DNA from: CAZTHM01 sp041946825
GTDB lineage: Bacteria; Acidobacteriota; Terriglobia; UBA7540
NCBI GenBank assembly: GCA_041946825.1
Contig: JBHGBD010000024.1
Coordinates: 8,878 to 72,877, forward strand
DNA: 64,000 nt
Direction: 5' to 3'
The stretch's first letter is position 1. Every line of letters starts with the position of its first letter. The translations under genes and the position numbers were made by a program. The notes under the pieces were generated by a model that saw nothing but the letters and a program-made list of their open reading frames with translations, did not search any database and was not told where the DNA came from. This document shows positions 50,508-59,300 of the stretch, one piece after another.

Positions 50508-50839
50508 TTCGCCACCCTGGCTGGGACCGGCCGCGTCTATTCCTCCGAGCTCGCGATTCGGGAGTCGTGACTCGGGACTCGGGGCTAGGGATTCGTTCTC
50601 CGAGTTTCGAATTTCCAGTTTCCAATTTCGAATTTCCAATTTCCGGTTTTCCGTGGTCATGGATCCCTTCCCCCGACTTTTTGGCCCTGTCTCCTTGACA
50701 CAATGTCCGCAAACCGCCGATTTCGCGTTTGCGGGCGATTTGAGGCCCCTTCCGGGAGTTCTTAGGCTAGACGTATGGGTCGGGCCGTTTCGGGAGCTCC
50801 TCGGGCCGTTTCCGCCGCCTGGCGGGCTATCCCAAAAGG
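50508..50839. repeat. Gene-free region with two decayed tandem repeats
   Basis: 50553-50592 holds GACTCGGGACTCGGG-type units and 50602-50650 holds AATTTCCAGTTTCCAATTTC-type units of about 10 bp. No gene or terminator is evident. Confidence 0.6.
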
Positions 50840-52657
50840 CTAGCCGGGGCTCGGGGCAGGGTGTTCTGGCTGGGGCTGCAGTTTCATCTTGTGAAGCAGC
50901 GCCCAGAGGCGGGGATCATTGCGGACAGGATCCAGGTGCCCAAAGCTCAGGACCATCATCATGTTCTGGTCGCGCTCTTCGACGGCGCGGTCGAACCATT
51001 GGAAGGCGGCGTCCAACTCTCCCAGGCCGTAGTAGACGTGGGCGATGCAGCTCGGAAGAACGTAGTGGGGCGACTGTTGAAGCTTCTCCAGGATGGCGCG
51101 CGCTTCGTCCTGACATCCGCAAACCCCCAGGGCCAGGCCGAGCCAGCCGAGAAACACTTCCGCTCCCGAGCCCAATTGGGCCGCCTTGCGGTGGCCGGCG
51201 ATGGCTTGCTCCGCGAAGTCCGGCCGAACCTCCCCGCGGAGTGACGCTTCGAAGTACTTCTGCCGGTACGTAATCCCCCTGATGAAAGGCGGCCAGCACG
51301 AGGCCGGCTCCAGTTCGAGCAGGACCCGGGCTGCCTCGATGGCGCGGTCGTAGTCCCGCGCCAGGGCCCACATGATCCCGAACCAGGCGCGCGTGAGGCC
51401 GGCCAGCGGATCTAATTCCAAGGCGCACTGGAGTTCTGCAAGGGCCTCGTCCATGCGATCGTGGGGCATGAGAATTGCGAGGGCATGACGCAACCTTACG
51501 AGGGGCGATGTGGGGTTAAGCTCCAGCGCCCTGGCCATCTCGCGCTCGGCGGCCGGCCAGTTGTAGTCGAGTTGCTTGTGATATTCGGCGAGCACCGCGT
51601 GCGCTTCGGCCAGCGCGTCGTCGAGCTCGACCGCCCGGAGCGCGCAAGGGAAACCCATCGCGTACGCGTCTCTGGGGCGCACGTAACCGAGGTACCCCAC
51701 CTGCGAGTAAAGGTCGGCCAGGGCAACGTATGCGAGCGCGAACTCGGGGTCGCGGTGGATGGCCTCCTCGAAGTGCTGACGGGCGCCCGCCGTTGCTTCG
51801 GGAGTCATTCGCTCCGCGAGGTACCTCCCTTGAATGTACTCGTTGTACGCGGCGAGGTTGGCGGTGGGTTTCCTCTTTCCGCGCGCCAAGGCCAGACGCC
51901 CGCGGACTTCGTGAGCGACTCCAGGAGCTTCGATATGCGCGGCGATCTCCTCGGCAATGCGGGTCCGCAGATCGAAGGCCTCGTGCAGGCCGCATTCGTA
52001 CCTTCGAGCAAACAGGTGCGTCTCGTCGCCCGCCCGGACGAATTGCACGGTGATGGTGATGCGATCTCCTTCGCGCCGGACCCCGCCTTCCACCACGTAG
52101 TCAACGTTCAGCTCGCGCCCAATGCGCGCCACGTCTTTGCGGGCGCCCTTGTAACGCATGGCCGTCGTGCGCGCGATCACCCCGAGACTTTCCGGTGCCA
52201 GGGCGGCCAGTTCCGTGATGACCTCATCCGTCGCCGCGTCGCTGACGTATTCCTGGCCGGCGTCCCCGCTCAGGTTCACGAAGGGAAGCACGAGCAGCCG
52301 AGGCTTCCGGGGCGCTCCGGCTCCGGCCGCCGAAGGCAGTGACGACACATGGCCAATGAACCGGTAGCCGCGCTTGGGCAGCGTCTCGATAAAGCGCGGA
52401 TGCTCGGCTGAGTCGCCCAGCACAGTGCGCAGGCGGGCAATGGCGATGTTCAGGCTGTTGTCGAAGTCCACGAAAACATCGCCGGGCCAAAGCCTCCGGC
52501 GCAGGTCTTCGCGGGTGACGACCTGCCCGGGGTGCTCCAGCAGCGAAGCCAGCACCTGGAAAGCCTGATCGCGCAGGCCCAGCCGGATACCGCGCTTGCG
52601 GATCTGGCCGGCAGGGAGATCAACCTCGAACCCGTCGAACCGAATGAGGCTGGACAT
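50840..52657 (-). CDS. One-component regulator: winged helix, TolB-like and TPR domains
   Basis: 605 residues from the ATG at 52657 (GGAG just upstream); a longer frame to 52894 would cover the divergent promoter. Residues 1-105 are an OmpR/PhoB-type winged helix (LGLRDQAFQVLASLLEHPGQ, RLRTVLGDSAEHPRFIETLP, KRGYRF). Residues about 130-260 (RKPRLLVLPFVNLSGDAGQE, then YVSDAATDEVITELAAL) are the TolB/FlgO-like domain seen in adenylate-cyclase-type regulators. The rest is TPR repeats. CadC-like proteins usually have a membrane helix after the DNA-binding domain; none is obvious here, so it is probably cytoplasmic. It is divergent from the duplicated exported protein at 52895, a possible target. 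Confidence 0.88.
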   Translation of the reverse strand: MSSLIRFDGFEVDLPAGQIRKRGIRLGLRDQAFQVLASLLEHPGQVVTREDLRRRLWPGDVFVDFDNSLNIAIARLRTVLGDSAEHPRFIETLPKRGYRFIGHVSSLPSAAGAGAPRKPRLLVLPFVNLSGDAGQEYVSDAATDEVITELAALAPESLGVIARTTAMRYKGARKDVARIGRELNVDYVVEGGVRREGDRITITVQFVRAGDETHLFARRYECGLHEAFDLRTRIAEEIAAHIEAPGVAHEVRGRLALARGKRKPTANLAAYNEYIQGRYLAERMTPEATAGARQHFEEAIHRDPEFALAYVALADLYSQVGYLGYVRPRDAYAMGFPCALRAVELDDALAEAHAVLAEYHKQLDYNWPAAEREMARALELNPTSPLVRLRHALAILMPHDRMDEALAELQCALELDPLAGLTRAWFGIMWALARDYDRAIEAARVLLELEPASCWPPFIRGITYRQKYFEASLRGEVRPDFAEQAIAGHRKAAQLGSGAEVFLGWLGLALGVCGCQDEARAILEKLQQSPHYVLPSCIAHVYYGLGELDAAFQWFDRAVEERDQNMMMVLSFGHLDPVRNDPRLWALLHKMKLQPQPEHPAPSPG

Positions 52658-52894
52658 AGCTCCGCGCGGCGAGGGAGGGTTGACTGCAAAGTACTCTCTC
52701 TTGGCGCAGTAGTCAAGTCCCACGAACTCACCAGCTTGCGCGGAAAGGAAAATTACAGAGTTAATAAAGCCCGCGTCTATTGCCTCTCCTGAAAAAGTCT
52801 GTTCATCATGCCGCGCGAGGTGCGGGAAGGCTTCGTAATCCAGCCCTGGCGCTGTCGCCCACGGCCGCGTTGGGGATCGAGGGAGGAGGGTCAA

Positions 52895-53758
52895 ATGACC
52901 ACAAGAAAAGCGGCTTGGTTATTGGTGTTGATTGCACTGCTCCTTTTCGTGCCGGCTTCGCTCGTCGAGGCAAGAGGAAAAGGCCCCGCCCCCGGACTGG
53001 CTTCCGGCGGGGATTCGCCGAAGGTCTGTTCGCTGGCCACGCTCGAGGGCGCTTATGGATTCTTTGAGCAGGGTACGTATGTGGGCAAGATTGGGCAGTT
53101 TCCACCGGGACCATTTCCGGTGGCGATAGCGGGGAGCATTTCTTACGACGGCGCGGGAAACCTCTCGGGCACATACACGGGGAGTTTTGGCGGTTACATC
53201 GCCTCGGCTTCTTTCACCGGTACGTATCTCGTAGATCCTGATTGCACCTACTCGGACGAGTTCAGCCCCGGGCCTGGACTGGTCCTGCACACGGCGGGGT
53301 CTATTTCCGGCGAGGGGATGTTCCAGGAAATCCACTACGTTGGCACAGATGCTGGCATCGTCATGTCCGGGACGTCCAGGAAGACACGGCCGGAAGGTTG
53401 TTCCTTGGACACTCTGAAAGGCGACTACGCTCTCTTCGGCGAAGGTACGGTCAGTCCACAGCTTTTTACCCTGCCCTCTTTTCGAGTCGCCCGCAGCGGG
53501 CTGATCAGTTTCGACGGGGCGGGGAATTTCTCCGGCGAATTAACGGCCAGCGCGAACGGACTGATCGTGCCCAACGTCACGTTTACAGGCACATACACCG
53601 TGGAGTCCGACTGCACAACGACCGCTGAAATCCACAATTCGCTCGGCCAGACGGCCCATGAGTTCGGGGCGATTTCCGGCAACGCGGCGCTCCAGGAGGT
53701 ACACCTCGTCGTAACCGATCCACTCTGGGTCTTCGAGGAAGTCGCGAAGAGGCAATGA
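52895..53758 (+). CDS. Exported protein made of two homologous beta-rich repeats
   Basis: 287 residues from the ATG at 52895 (GGAGG five bases upstream), with a signal peptide (KAAWLLVLIALLLFVPASLV). Two copies of a roughly 115-residue unit follow. Each begins with C-S-L-x-T-L-x-G-x-Y (CSLATLEGAYGFFEQGT; CSLDTLKGDYALFGEGT), then ISYDGAGNLSG or ISFDGAGNFSG, FTGTYLVDPDC or FTGTYTVESDC, and a last strand (AGSISGEGMFQEIHYV; FGAISGNAALQEVHLV). The paired Cys may form a disulphide in each unit. I know no named function. It is a likely surface or periplasmic protein, divergent from the wHTH-TPR regulator. Confidence 0.82.
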   Translation: MTTRKAAWLLVLIALLLFVPASLVEARGKGPAPGLASGGDSPKVCSLATLEGAYGFFEQGTYVGKIGQFPPGPFPVAIAGSISYDGAGNLSGTYTGSFGGYIASASFTGTYLVDPDCTYSDEFSPGPGLVLHTAGSISGEGMFQEIHYVGTDAGIVMSGTSRKTRPEGCSLDTLKGDYALFGEGTVSPQLFTLPSFRVARSGLISFDGAGNFSGELTASANGLIVPNVTFTGTYTVESDCTTTAEIHNSLGQTAHEFGAISGNAALQEVHLVVTDPLWVFEEVAKRQ

Positions 53759-54334
53759 CCGGGCGCCGGGCCGGGCTTGCTCCGCCCACGCGTAAGCAGC
53801 CTCGAGGAAGCAACCTCTGCGCGTAGGACGTTTGCGGCGCGGACGCTGTCCGTGTGAGTTGCGCCCAGGCACGAAGGAAAACGGTTCACGTGCGGGCTTC
53901 TGGCGCGCGCAAGCAGGATCGCGTTCGCGCGGCATCGTCCGGCTGTCTGGCCAAGGGTAGAGTTGCCCCTGCGCAGCCTCCCGCGCGGGCTATCAGCCTT
54001 GCGATGCCTCGTCCCTCGCCAGGCGAGATTGCAGCGTCCAGCAGCGAGCTAAAACGCCATCTACCGACTGGCCGGTAGGCCGCGGCCGGTCGCAACCCCT
54101 CTCCCGCCCCGGGGCATATTCGCGCAAAACGAGCTATCACGGAATTCAGCCCGCCCGCGCGGGAAAAAAGCAACTTCAAGTTGTGTTGGCTCTTTCCCTA
54201 TTGCATAATCTCGCCACTCCCTGCGATCGCGCCGCACGTGGGGACGGTTTGGCTCACGCGCGGACGATTGCCCAGGGGTTCCGCTCCTGCCGGCCTCGAA
54301 GCCCGGCGGGAAAATCTGAACCAGGAGGCACGCC
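53759..54334. other. Gene-free stretch with a candidate promoter
   Basis: 576 nt without a convincing gene; several open frames of 60-100 codons have no ribosome site or sensible composition. Near the end are the inverted repeat CAACTTCAAGTTG (54171-54183) and a weak promoter TTGTGT (54181-54186), 17 nt, CATAAT (54204-54209), probably for the gene at 54335. Confidence 0.4.
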
Positions 54335-54796
54335 ATGTCGGACCGCGGCGTCTTTGTCGCAGCTTCGCTCACAGTCGTCCTGATCGTTGCCGGCGCCTTT
54401 GCGTTGCCCCAGTTCTTCTTTTTCGAACTGGCCAAATCCACGATCTTCATCGCCATCGCAGTCCTGGTGTTCTTCGGCGAGGACCGATACACCTACATGC
54501 TGGGAATGGTGGCTCCTCCCGTCTGGTTTTTGGCCGACATCATCGTGGGTGGATTTTTCCAGGACTTTGAAGTCCTGGGCAGTTACCTGACGATGAAGGA
54601 GATCGGCCCGCTCGATACCCCCCTCCACGCGCTGGCTCGCCTGGCGGGCGTGCTACTTGTCATCCTCAGCTATCGCGCCTGGAACAAAGAAGTGACTGAA
54701 AAGCTTTTCGGGCGGACCTTTAGAATCTCACTGGTCGTGTCCATCATCTACGCGGTGGCACTGGCGGTCTGGTACCTGCGCGGCATCGCCGGCTGA
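54335..54796 (+). CDS. Small membrane protein of unknown function
   Basis: 153 residues; the ATG at 54335 follows AGGAGG by six bases. It has four hydrophobic segments (VFVAASLTVVLIVAGAFALP; STIFIAIAVLVFFG; MLGMVAPPVWFLADIIVGGF; SLVVSIIYAVALAVWYLRG) plus an amphipathic loop (LDTPLHALARLAGVLLVIL). I do not recognise a family. It is presumably in the inner membrane. It stands alone, about 290 nt before the reductase gene on the same strand. Confidence 0.78.
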   Translation: MSDRGVFVAASLTVVLIVAGAFALPQFFFFELAKSTIFIAIAVLVFFGEDRYTYMLGMVAPPVWFLADIIVGGFFQDFEVLGSYLTMKEIGPLDTPLHALARLAGVLLVILSYRAWNKEVTEKLFGRTFRISLVVSIIYAVALAVWYLRGIAG

Positions 54797-55090
54797 GGGC
54801 AGGCACAGCGGAGGTCCGTGGGCGTACGGGGGGATTGGCTTCCCGTGGAGGCACCATCGCCAATCGTCGTCACCTCTCCGCCAGTCTGCTGAGCCCGCCA
54901 ATCCGAAGCTCGCCTGATCGGCTGGTTCCGAGCACACAACAGAAACAGCGAGGATCACGCTCCTGCGCCCGGGGGTTTTCATAACAGTCTGATACAATGG
55001 TCTTAGGGCTTGTGCCTGCTTTTTCGCTTGCGACACGGCTGGAGTGCAGACATTTTTGGCTGAGCTCAAAGGGGAACGCATCACCATCTC

Positions 55091-55858
55091 ATGACCGCAA
55101 GCTTGGACAAGTTCCAGAAAATCAAAATCACTTCGCGCCAGGACCATGCCCCGGATCTGTGCACCATCCGCGTCCGGCCGGAAGTACCCTTGCTCTTTCA
55201 ACCCGGCCAGTACGCCACGCTCGCCTGGAAGGGTGGAGGGCGCTTCATCGAGCGGCCATATTCCATCGTTTCCAGCCCGCTGGAATCGGAGATTGAATTC
55301 TTCTTTGAGCTCGTGCCTCGGGGCGGGCTGACCCCGGCGCTGTGGAAGATGGGCGTCGGGGATGAGCTATTCATCCGGCGCGAGGCCAAAGGCCGCTTCA
55401 CGTTTGATAAATCCAGCGGGCGCAAGAATCACTTTCTTGCCGCCACCGTTACGGGAGTCGCGCCGTTTGTGAGCATGGTACGCACGCTTGCCCAGGAAGC
55501 ACGAGGCCGCTCCGGGGAGTACCAGGTGGTGATTCTGCACGCCGCCAGCCGCTCCTGGGAGTTGGCTTATCACGAGGAGTTGGCGGCGCTGGCCAGGAAT
55601 TCCAACTGGTTCAAATACGTTCCCACCATCAGCCGGCCGTGGGAAGACACAGCGTGGAAAGGCGAAGTCGGGCGAATTGAAGACGTGCTCCGAAAATACC
55701 TCGACTCTTTTGGGCTGGACCCCTCCGACACGACGACTTACGTCTGCGGACAGCCGCAGATGGTGGAGAATTCCCGTGAGATCCTCCTGCGGCGGGGATT
55801 TCCCAAGGAATTCGTTCGCCAGGAAGTCTATTGGGTCCCCAAAAAGGCTGGAAAGTAA
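55091..55858 (+). CDS. Ferredoxin/flavodoxin-NADP+ reductase-type flavoprotein
   Basis: 255 residues. The FAD domain shows FQPGQYATLAW and the RPYSIVSSP motif (RxYS); GGLTPALWKMGVGDEL follows. The nucleotide domain has AATVTGVAPFVSMVRTLA, VVILHAASRSWELAY and the C-terminal YVCGQPQMVENSREILLRRG ending in VYWVPKK. This is the plan of bacterial Fpr-type reductases that pass electrons between NADPH and ferredoxin or flavodoxin. It is cytoplasmic. Its stop codon abuts the end of the convergent DUF4126 gene with no base between. Confidence 0.9.
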   Translation: MTASLDKFQKIKITSRQDHAPDLCTIRVRPEVPLLFQPGQYATLAWKGGGRFIERPYSIVSSPLESEIEFFFELVPRGGLTPALWKMGVGDELFIRREAKGRFTFDKSSGRKNHFLAATVTGVAPFVSMVRTLAQEARGRSGEYQVVILHAASRSWELAYHEELAALARNSNWFKYVPTISRPWEDTAWKGEVGRIEDVLRKYLDSFGLDPSDTTTYVCGQPQMVENSREILLRRGFPKEFVRQEVYWVPKKAGK

Positions 55859-56893
55859 TCAGCTCCCTGAAACCACAGAGGCTACCGCCGCCGCTGAGGT
55901 TAGTGCGGCGATGTCGGAGAACTCCCGCATCCGGTTTGCCACCATCGCTCCGAATTGCCCCTGAGTTTTGGGGAGATGAATCGTCAAACTCTCGTGCCGT
56001 CGCGTGAGCACATCGAGCCTTACGAAGGGTCCGAAATTCCGCTCGCGAACCGCAACCACATCGCCGAGCAGCGTGGCGAGAATCTTGGGTTTACGGAAGA
56101 GTCGCGGCTGAACTACCAGCAGCCTTTGCGAGGTGAGGAGCAACCAGCAGGGCCGCGGGCCGCGCGCCCGTTTCCAGCCGCTCAGGGCGCCGACAAGTTC
56201 CTCGCCTGTTTGGAGATTCGCCCCGAGGCTTTGCAGGCGGCCCGGGGGCAGGGCGAGCAGGCTCTCCCGCAACTCGCGTGGATCAGGCGTCCCGAGCAAT
56301 CCCCGCAAGAGGTACTTCAGCCACGAGCCGAGAATATGGAGGTTGAACCACAAGGTCCGCAGCAGCCAGGGGCCGACCAGCGCGAAGACCACGGCGAAAA
56401 TCACCACGATCCCCAGCATGAGCCACGGAGCGTATACGGAAAGGACTGTCCCTCCGGCGGCCACAACATCTTCGCCCAGGCTCAAAAGCGGGTTGGCGAT
56501 TCCAGCCGTCTTCGAGGTACTCATCAGACGCACGCTCGACTTGGCGGAATGCGCGGCGGTGGCCAGCGTCGCGCCGGTCAGCATGGTGAGGACGAGGCGA
56601 GGAAGGTCGTCGGCGTTCACGGTAGCTCCGGCCGCCAGAGCCCCGGCGACCGGGCGCAACAGCGTGTGGACAAAATCCCAGGCATGATCGACGACGGGGA
56701 ATTTGTCCGCCAGAATCTCGGCCACGCAGAGAACGCCAAGAACGACGATGGCCTCGTCGGAAATCAGCCACTGGAATCGCGGGTCAACGTGCACCATGCC
56801 GCTGAAGCGCGCGAAAAGCGTCAACCCAAAGAGCGGCAGGTAAGTATTGAGTCCGCTCGCCAGCGCCAGGCCCAGGGGCAAACCCATCGACAT
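55859..56893 (-). CDS. DUF4126 membrane protein with a C-terminal soluble domain
   Basis: 344 residues from the ATG at 56893, which has GAGG six bases upstream; the frame beyond it runs into a tandem repeat. The first 190 residues match the DUF4126 layout: GLALASGLNTYLPLFGLTLF, AEILADKFPVVDHAWDFVHT, RPVAGALAAGATVNADDL, several transmembrane segments and GIANPLLSLGEDVVAAGGTV. The C-terminal part (RPCWLLLTSQRLLVVQPRLF, AVRERNFGPFVRLDVLTRRH) resembles a PH-like domain. Function unknown; inner membrane. Confidence 0.85.
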   Translation of the reverse strand: MSMGLPLGLALASGLNTYLPLFGLTLFARFSGMVHVDPRFQWLISDEAIVVLGVLCVAEILADKFPVVDHAWDFVHTLLRPVAGALAAGATVNADDLPRLVLTMLTGATLATAAHSAKSSVRLMSTSKTAGIANPLLSLGEDVVAAGGTVLSVYAPWLMLGIVVIFAVVFALVGPWLLRTLWFNLHILGSWLKYLLRGLLGTPDPRELRESLLALPPGRLQSLGANLQTGEELVGALSGWKRARGPRPCWLLLTSQRLLVVQPRLFRKPKILATLLGDVVAVRERNFGPFVRLDVLTRRHESLTIHLPKTQGQFGAMVANRMREFSDIAALTSAAAVASVVSGS

Positions 56894-56984
56894 GGTCACC
56901 TCGCTATTGAGTGGATTCTGGCATTGTGCTCGGCGCAGGTCAAGGGAGGGCGGGGAAAGCAGTTGAATGTCGAAAGGCTCAAAA

Positions 56985-57027
56985 GTTGACAGTCGACAGT
57001 CGAAAGTCCAAAGTCCAAAGTCAAAAG
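56985..57027. repeat. Decayed tandem repeat (gtccaaa / agtcgaa units)
   Basis: Units such as ACAGTCGACAGTCGAAAGTC and CAAAGTCCAAAGTC repeat at 7-11 bp in the space upstream of the DUF4126 gene. A TCTGGCTTCTTGCTTCTGAC run follows at 57069-57091. Confidence 0.6.
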
Positions 57028-57091
57028 GCAAACGGCGAGCATGCTTCCTAGTCCGCTTCTGAATTCCCTTCTGGCTTCTTGCTTCTGACTT

Positions 57092-57742
57092 CTACCTCGC
57101 CGGATCCACGTAATACGCCACTAACGTCTCCGGCCAGATGGTGACGCGGACCCGGGCGACGCGGCTGGTGGGGAAGAGTTGCTGCAACTGGCGGGCGGAG
57201 AGCAACCCCAAATCCTGCACAGTTCCCTTGGGAATATGCGTGCCGAACAGGCGGTTATATTCGCGCTGCATCGGCCGCGGCAGGAACTGAATGAAGGGTA
57301 AATGGTAGTGGCTCTCGAAGGGATACCAGTAGTTGGGTGTGGTGACGAACCAACTCTTACCGACGCGCATGACTTCCTTCGCGAACATTTCCTGGCGGCC
57401 CGCGCCGAGAATGTGCTCGATGACGGCGTTGGAAAAAACCAGGTCGAAACTTTTGTCGGGAAAGGGCAGGGAACAGCCGTCGAAAACCGCGTAAAGCGAT
57501 CTGGGGTAGTAACGTCGCGCACTGGTGACTTCGCCGAATTCGTAACCGCCCGCGATGATGCGCTCCGGATACGGATACACGTCCTCCAGCGTGTAGCGGA
57601 GGAAAACTTCGCCGCTCGCTCCGATGTCGAGCACGCGGTCCTGCGGCCGAGGCCGAAACACCTGCATCAGGAGATCAAACTTCTTGGTGCGCGAGCGGCG
57701 ACTCAACTCCCGCAGCGTGCGTTGGAAGAACTGGTCAGTCAT
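57092..57742 (-). CDS. Class I SAM-dependent methyltransferase
   Basis: 216 residues. Motif I is VLDIGASGEVF, the acidic loop is CSLPFPDKSFDLVFSNAVIE (motif IV-like) and the later strand is KSWFVTTPNYWYPFESHYHL. This matches the Methyltransf_11 group. The HLPFIQFLPRPMQREYNRLF stretch is typical of methyltransferases in glycan or lipid biosynthesis clusters, but no such cluster is next to it. The ATG at 57742 lies 110 nt from the divergent aminotransferase gene. Substrate unknown. Confidence 0.88.
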   Translation of the reverse strand: MTDQFFQRTLRELSRRSRTKKFDLLMQVFRPRPQDRVLDIGASGEVFLRYTLEDVYPYPERIIAGGYEFGEVTSARRYYPRSLYAVFDGCSLPFPDKSFDLVFSNAVIEHILGAGRQEMFAKEVMRVGKSWFVTTPNYWYPFESHYHLPFIQFLPRPMQREYNRLFGTHIPKGTVQDLGLLSARQLQQLFPTSRVARVRVTIWPETLVAYYVDPAR

Positions 57743-57852
57743 AGCGAGCGCTGAAAATCAAACGTCTCGAGAATCGGCAAGAGTCTACCCCACAAAATCG
57801 AATTGTTGGAGTTATACTGCCAAGTCATTCAAGGGGGAGCCACCAGGAGCCT

Positions 57853-59181
57853 ATGCCCACGAAAGCCATCAGCCGCGCGCGCAGCCAGGAGCTTTATGAA
57901 CAGGCTTGCCAGGTTATGCCCGGCGGCGTCAACAGCTCCCTCAGGAATGTCGTCCCGCATCTCGTCTTCAAGGAAACCCGCGGCGCCATCATCGTGGACG
58001 CCGACGGCAACGAGTACATTGACTACCAGGCGGCCTTCGGCCCGCCGCTGCTCGGGCACAACCATCCCGAGGTGAACCGCCGGGTGGCCGAGGCGCTCAA
58101 CGGGCCGCTGCTGCCGGGCGTGGGAACCATCGAACTGGAAATTGCCGTGGCGCGAAAGATCCAGCAGCACGTGCCCGCGGCGGAAAAGGTCTTGTTGTGT
58201 AATACCGGCTCAGAGGCCACCTACCACGCCATCCGGGTTTCGCGCGCCGTGACCGGCCGTAAGAAGCTCATCAAATTCCAGGGTTGCTATCATGGAATGC
58301 ATGATTATGTGCTGAGGAACATCATCAGCCCGCCTGAAAAAGTGGGCAAGCTGGATCCGGGTTCCGCCGGCATCCTCCCGGAGGTTCTCGAACAGACGCT
58401 GGTCTGCGCCTTCAACGACCTCGACGACGTGGAACGCACGCTCAAAGCGCATCCGGGCGACGTGGCGGCGATCATCCTCGAGCCGATTCCGCACAACATC
58501 GGCTGCGTGCTTCCCAAGCCCGGATTTCTGCAGGGCCTGCGGGAATTGAGCATCACCCATGGCTGCGTCCTCATCTTCGACGAAGTCATCACCGGATTCC
58601 GGCACCACCTGGGCGGTTACCATGCGATCTGCGGGGTTACGCCGGATCTGACGACTCTCGGGAAAGCCATCGCCAACGGGTTTCCGATGGCGGCGCTGGC
58701 CGGCAAAGCCCAGATCATGGACCGCTTCAAGACTCGCACCGGCGGCGACACCTTCTTTGCCGGCACGTTCAACGGCAACGCTGTCGGTTGCGCGGCGGCC
58801 TTGGCCACGATTGAGATCCTGGAGCGCGAGCCCGTCCACGAGCACACGTTCCGCCTGGGCGAGCGGTTGCGCCGGGGGCTGCGCGAGATTCATGAGCGTC
58901 TCGGAATCCGCGCCACGGTCGCAGGTTTCGGCTCGGTCTTTCTCACCTATTTCATGGAAGGGCCGATTGAGAACTACAGCGACCTGCTGCGCAACGACGA
59001 GCGGCGGTTTGTTGACTATCGGCTCAAGCTCATCGAGCGCGGCGTCTTCAAGATGCCCATCAACCTCAAGCGCAACCACGTGAGCTACGCCCATACCGAC
59101 GCGCACGTGGACCGGACGCTCCAGGCCTGCGAAGACGCGCTGAAGGAAGTTTTCAGCTCTCACGCGGAGAGCGGAGCTTGA
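57853..59181 (+). CDS. Class III PLP aminotransferase, glutamate-1-semialdehyde aminomutase-like
   Basis: 442 residues. QVMPGGVNSSLRNVVPHLVF and DADGNEYIDYQAAFGPPLLG match the start of GSA aminomutases. LLCNTGSEATYHAIRVSRA, the Asp of ILIFDEVITGFRHH-type VLIFDEVITGFRHH and the PLP Lys in TTLGKAIANGFPMAAL give the fold-type-I active site. TFFAGTFNGNAVGCAAAL follows. It could be HemL in tetrapyrrole synthesis, but its surroundings have no other haem genes and such paralogues also act on sugars or amino acids. AGGAG lies three bases before the ATG, with GGGGGAG a little further upstream. Confidence 0.88.
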   Translation: MPTKAISRARSQELYEQACQVMPGGVNSSLRNVVPHLVFKETRGAIIVDADGNEYIDYQAAFGPPLLGHNHPEVNRRVAEALNGPLLPGVGTIELEIAVARKIQQHVPAAEKVLLCNTGSEATYHAIRVSRAVTGRKKLIKFQGCYHGMHDYVLRNIISPPEKVGKLDPGSAGILPEVLEQTLVCAFNDLDDVERTLKAHPGDVAAIILEPIPHNIGCVLPKPGFLQGLRELSITHGCVLIFDEVITGFRHHLGGYHAICGVTPDLTTLGKAIANGFPMAALAGKAQIMDRFKTRTGGDTFFAGTFNGNAVGCAAALATIEILEREPVHEHTFRLGERLRRGLREIHERLGIRATVAGFGSVFLTYFMEGPIENYSDLLRNDERRFVDYRLKLIERGVFKMPINLKRNHVSYAHTDAHVDRTLQACEDALKEVFSSHAESGA

Positions 59182-59300
59182 GCGCGCTGTCTTGACTTGC
59201 GGGAATCGAACCGCATAGACTCGCGGCTTCGGAGTTCGGGGCACGCACGTAGTCCTGGATTGCCTCTGCTCACAATCTGCTTCGGTCGGGAGTTGGGTTG

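Noticed and set aside
53854..54179. Small genes in the gap after the duplicated exported protein
   Set aside because: Arg/Ala-rich frames without ribosome sites overlap each other on both strands; none looks like a protein family.
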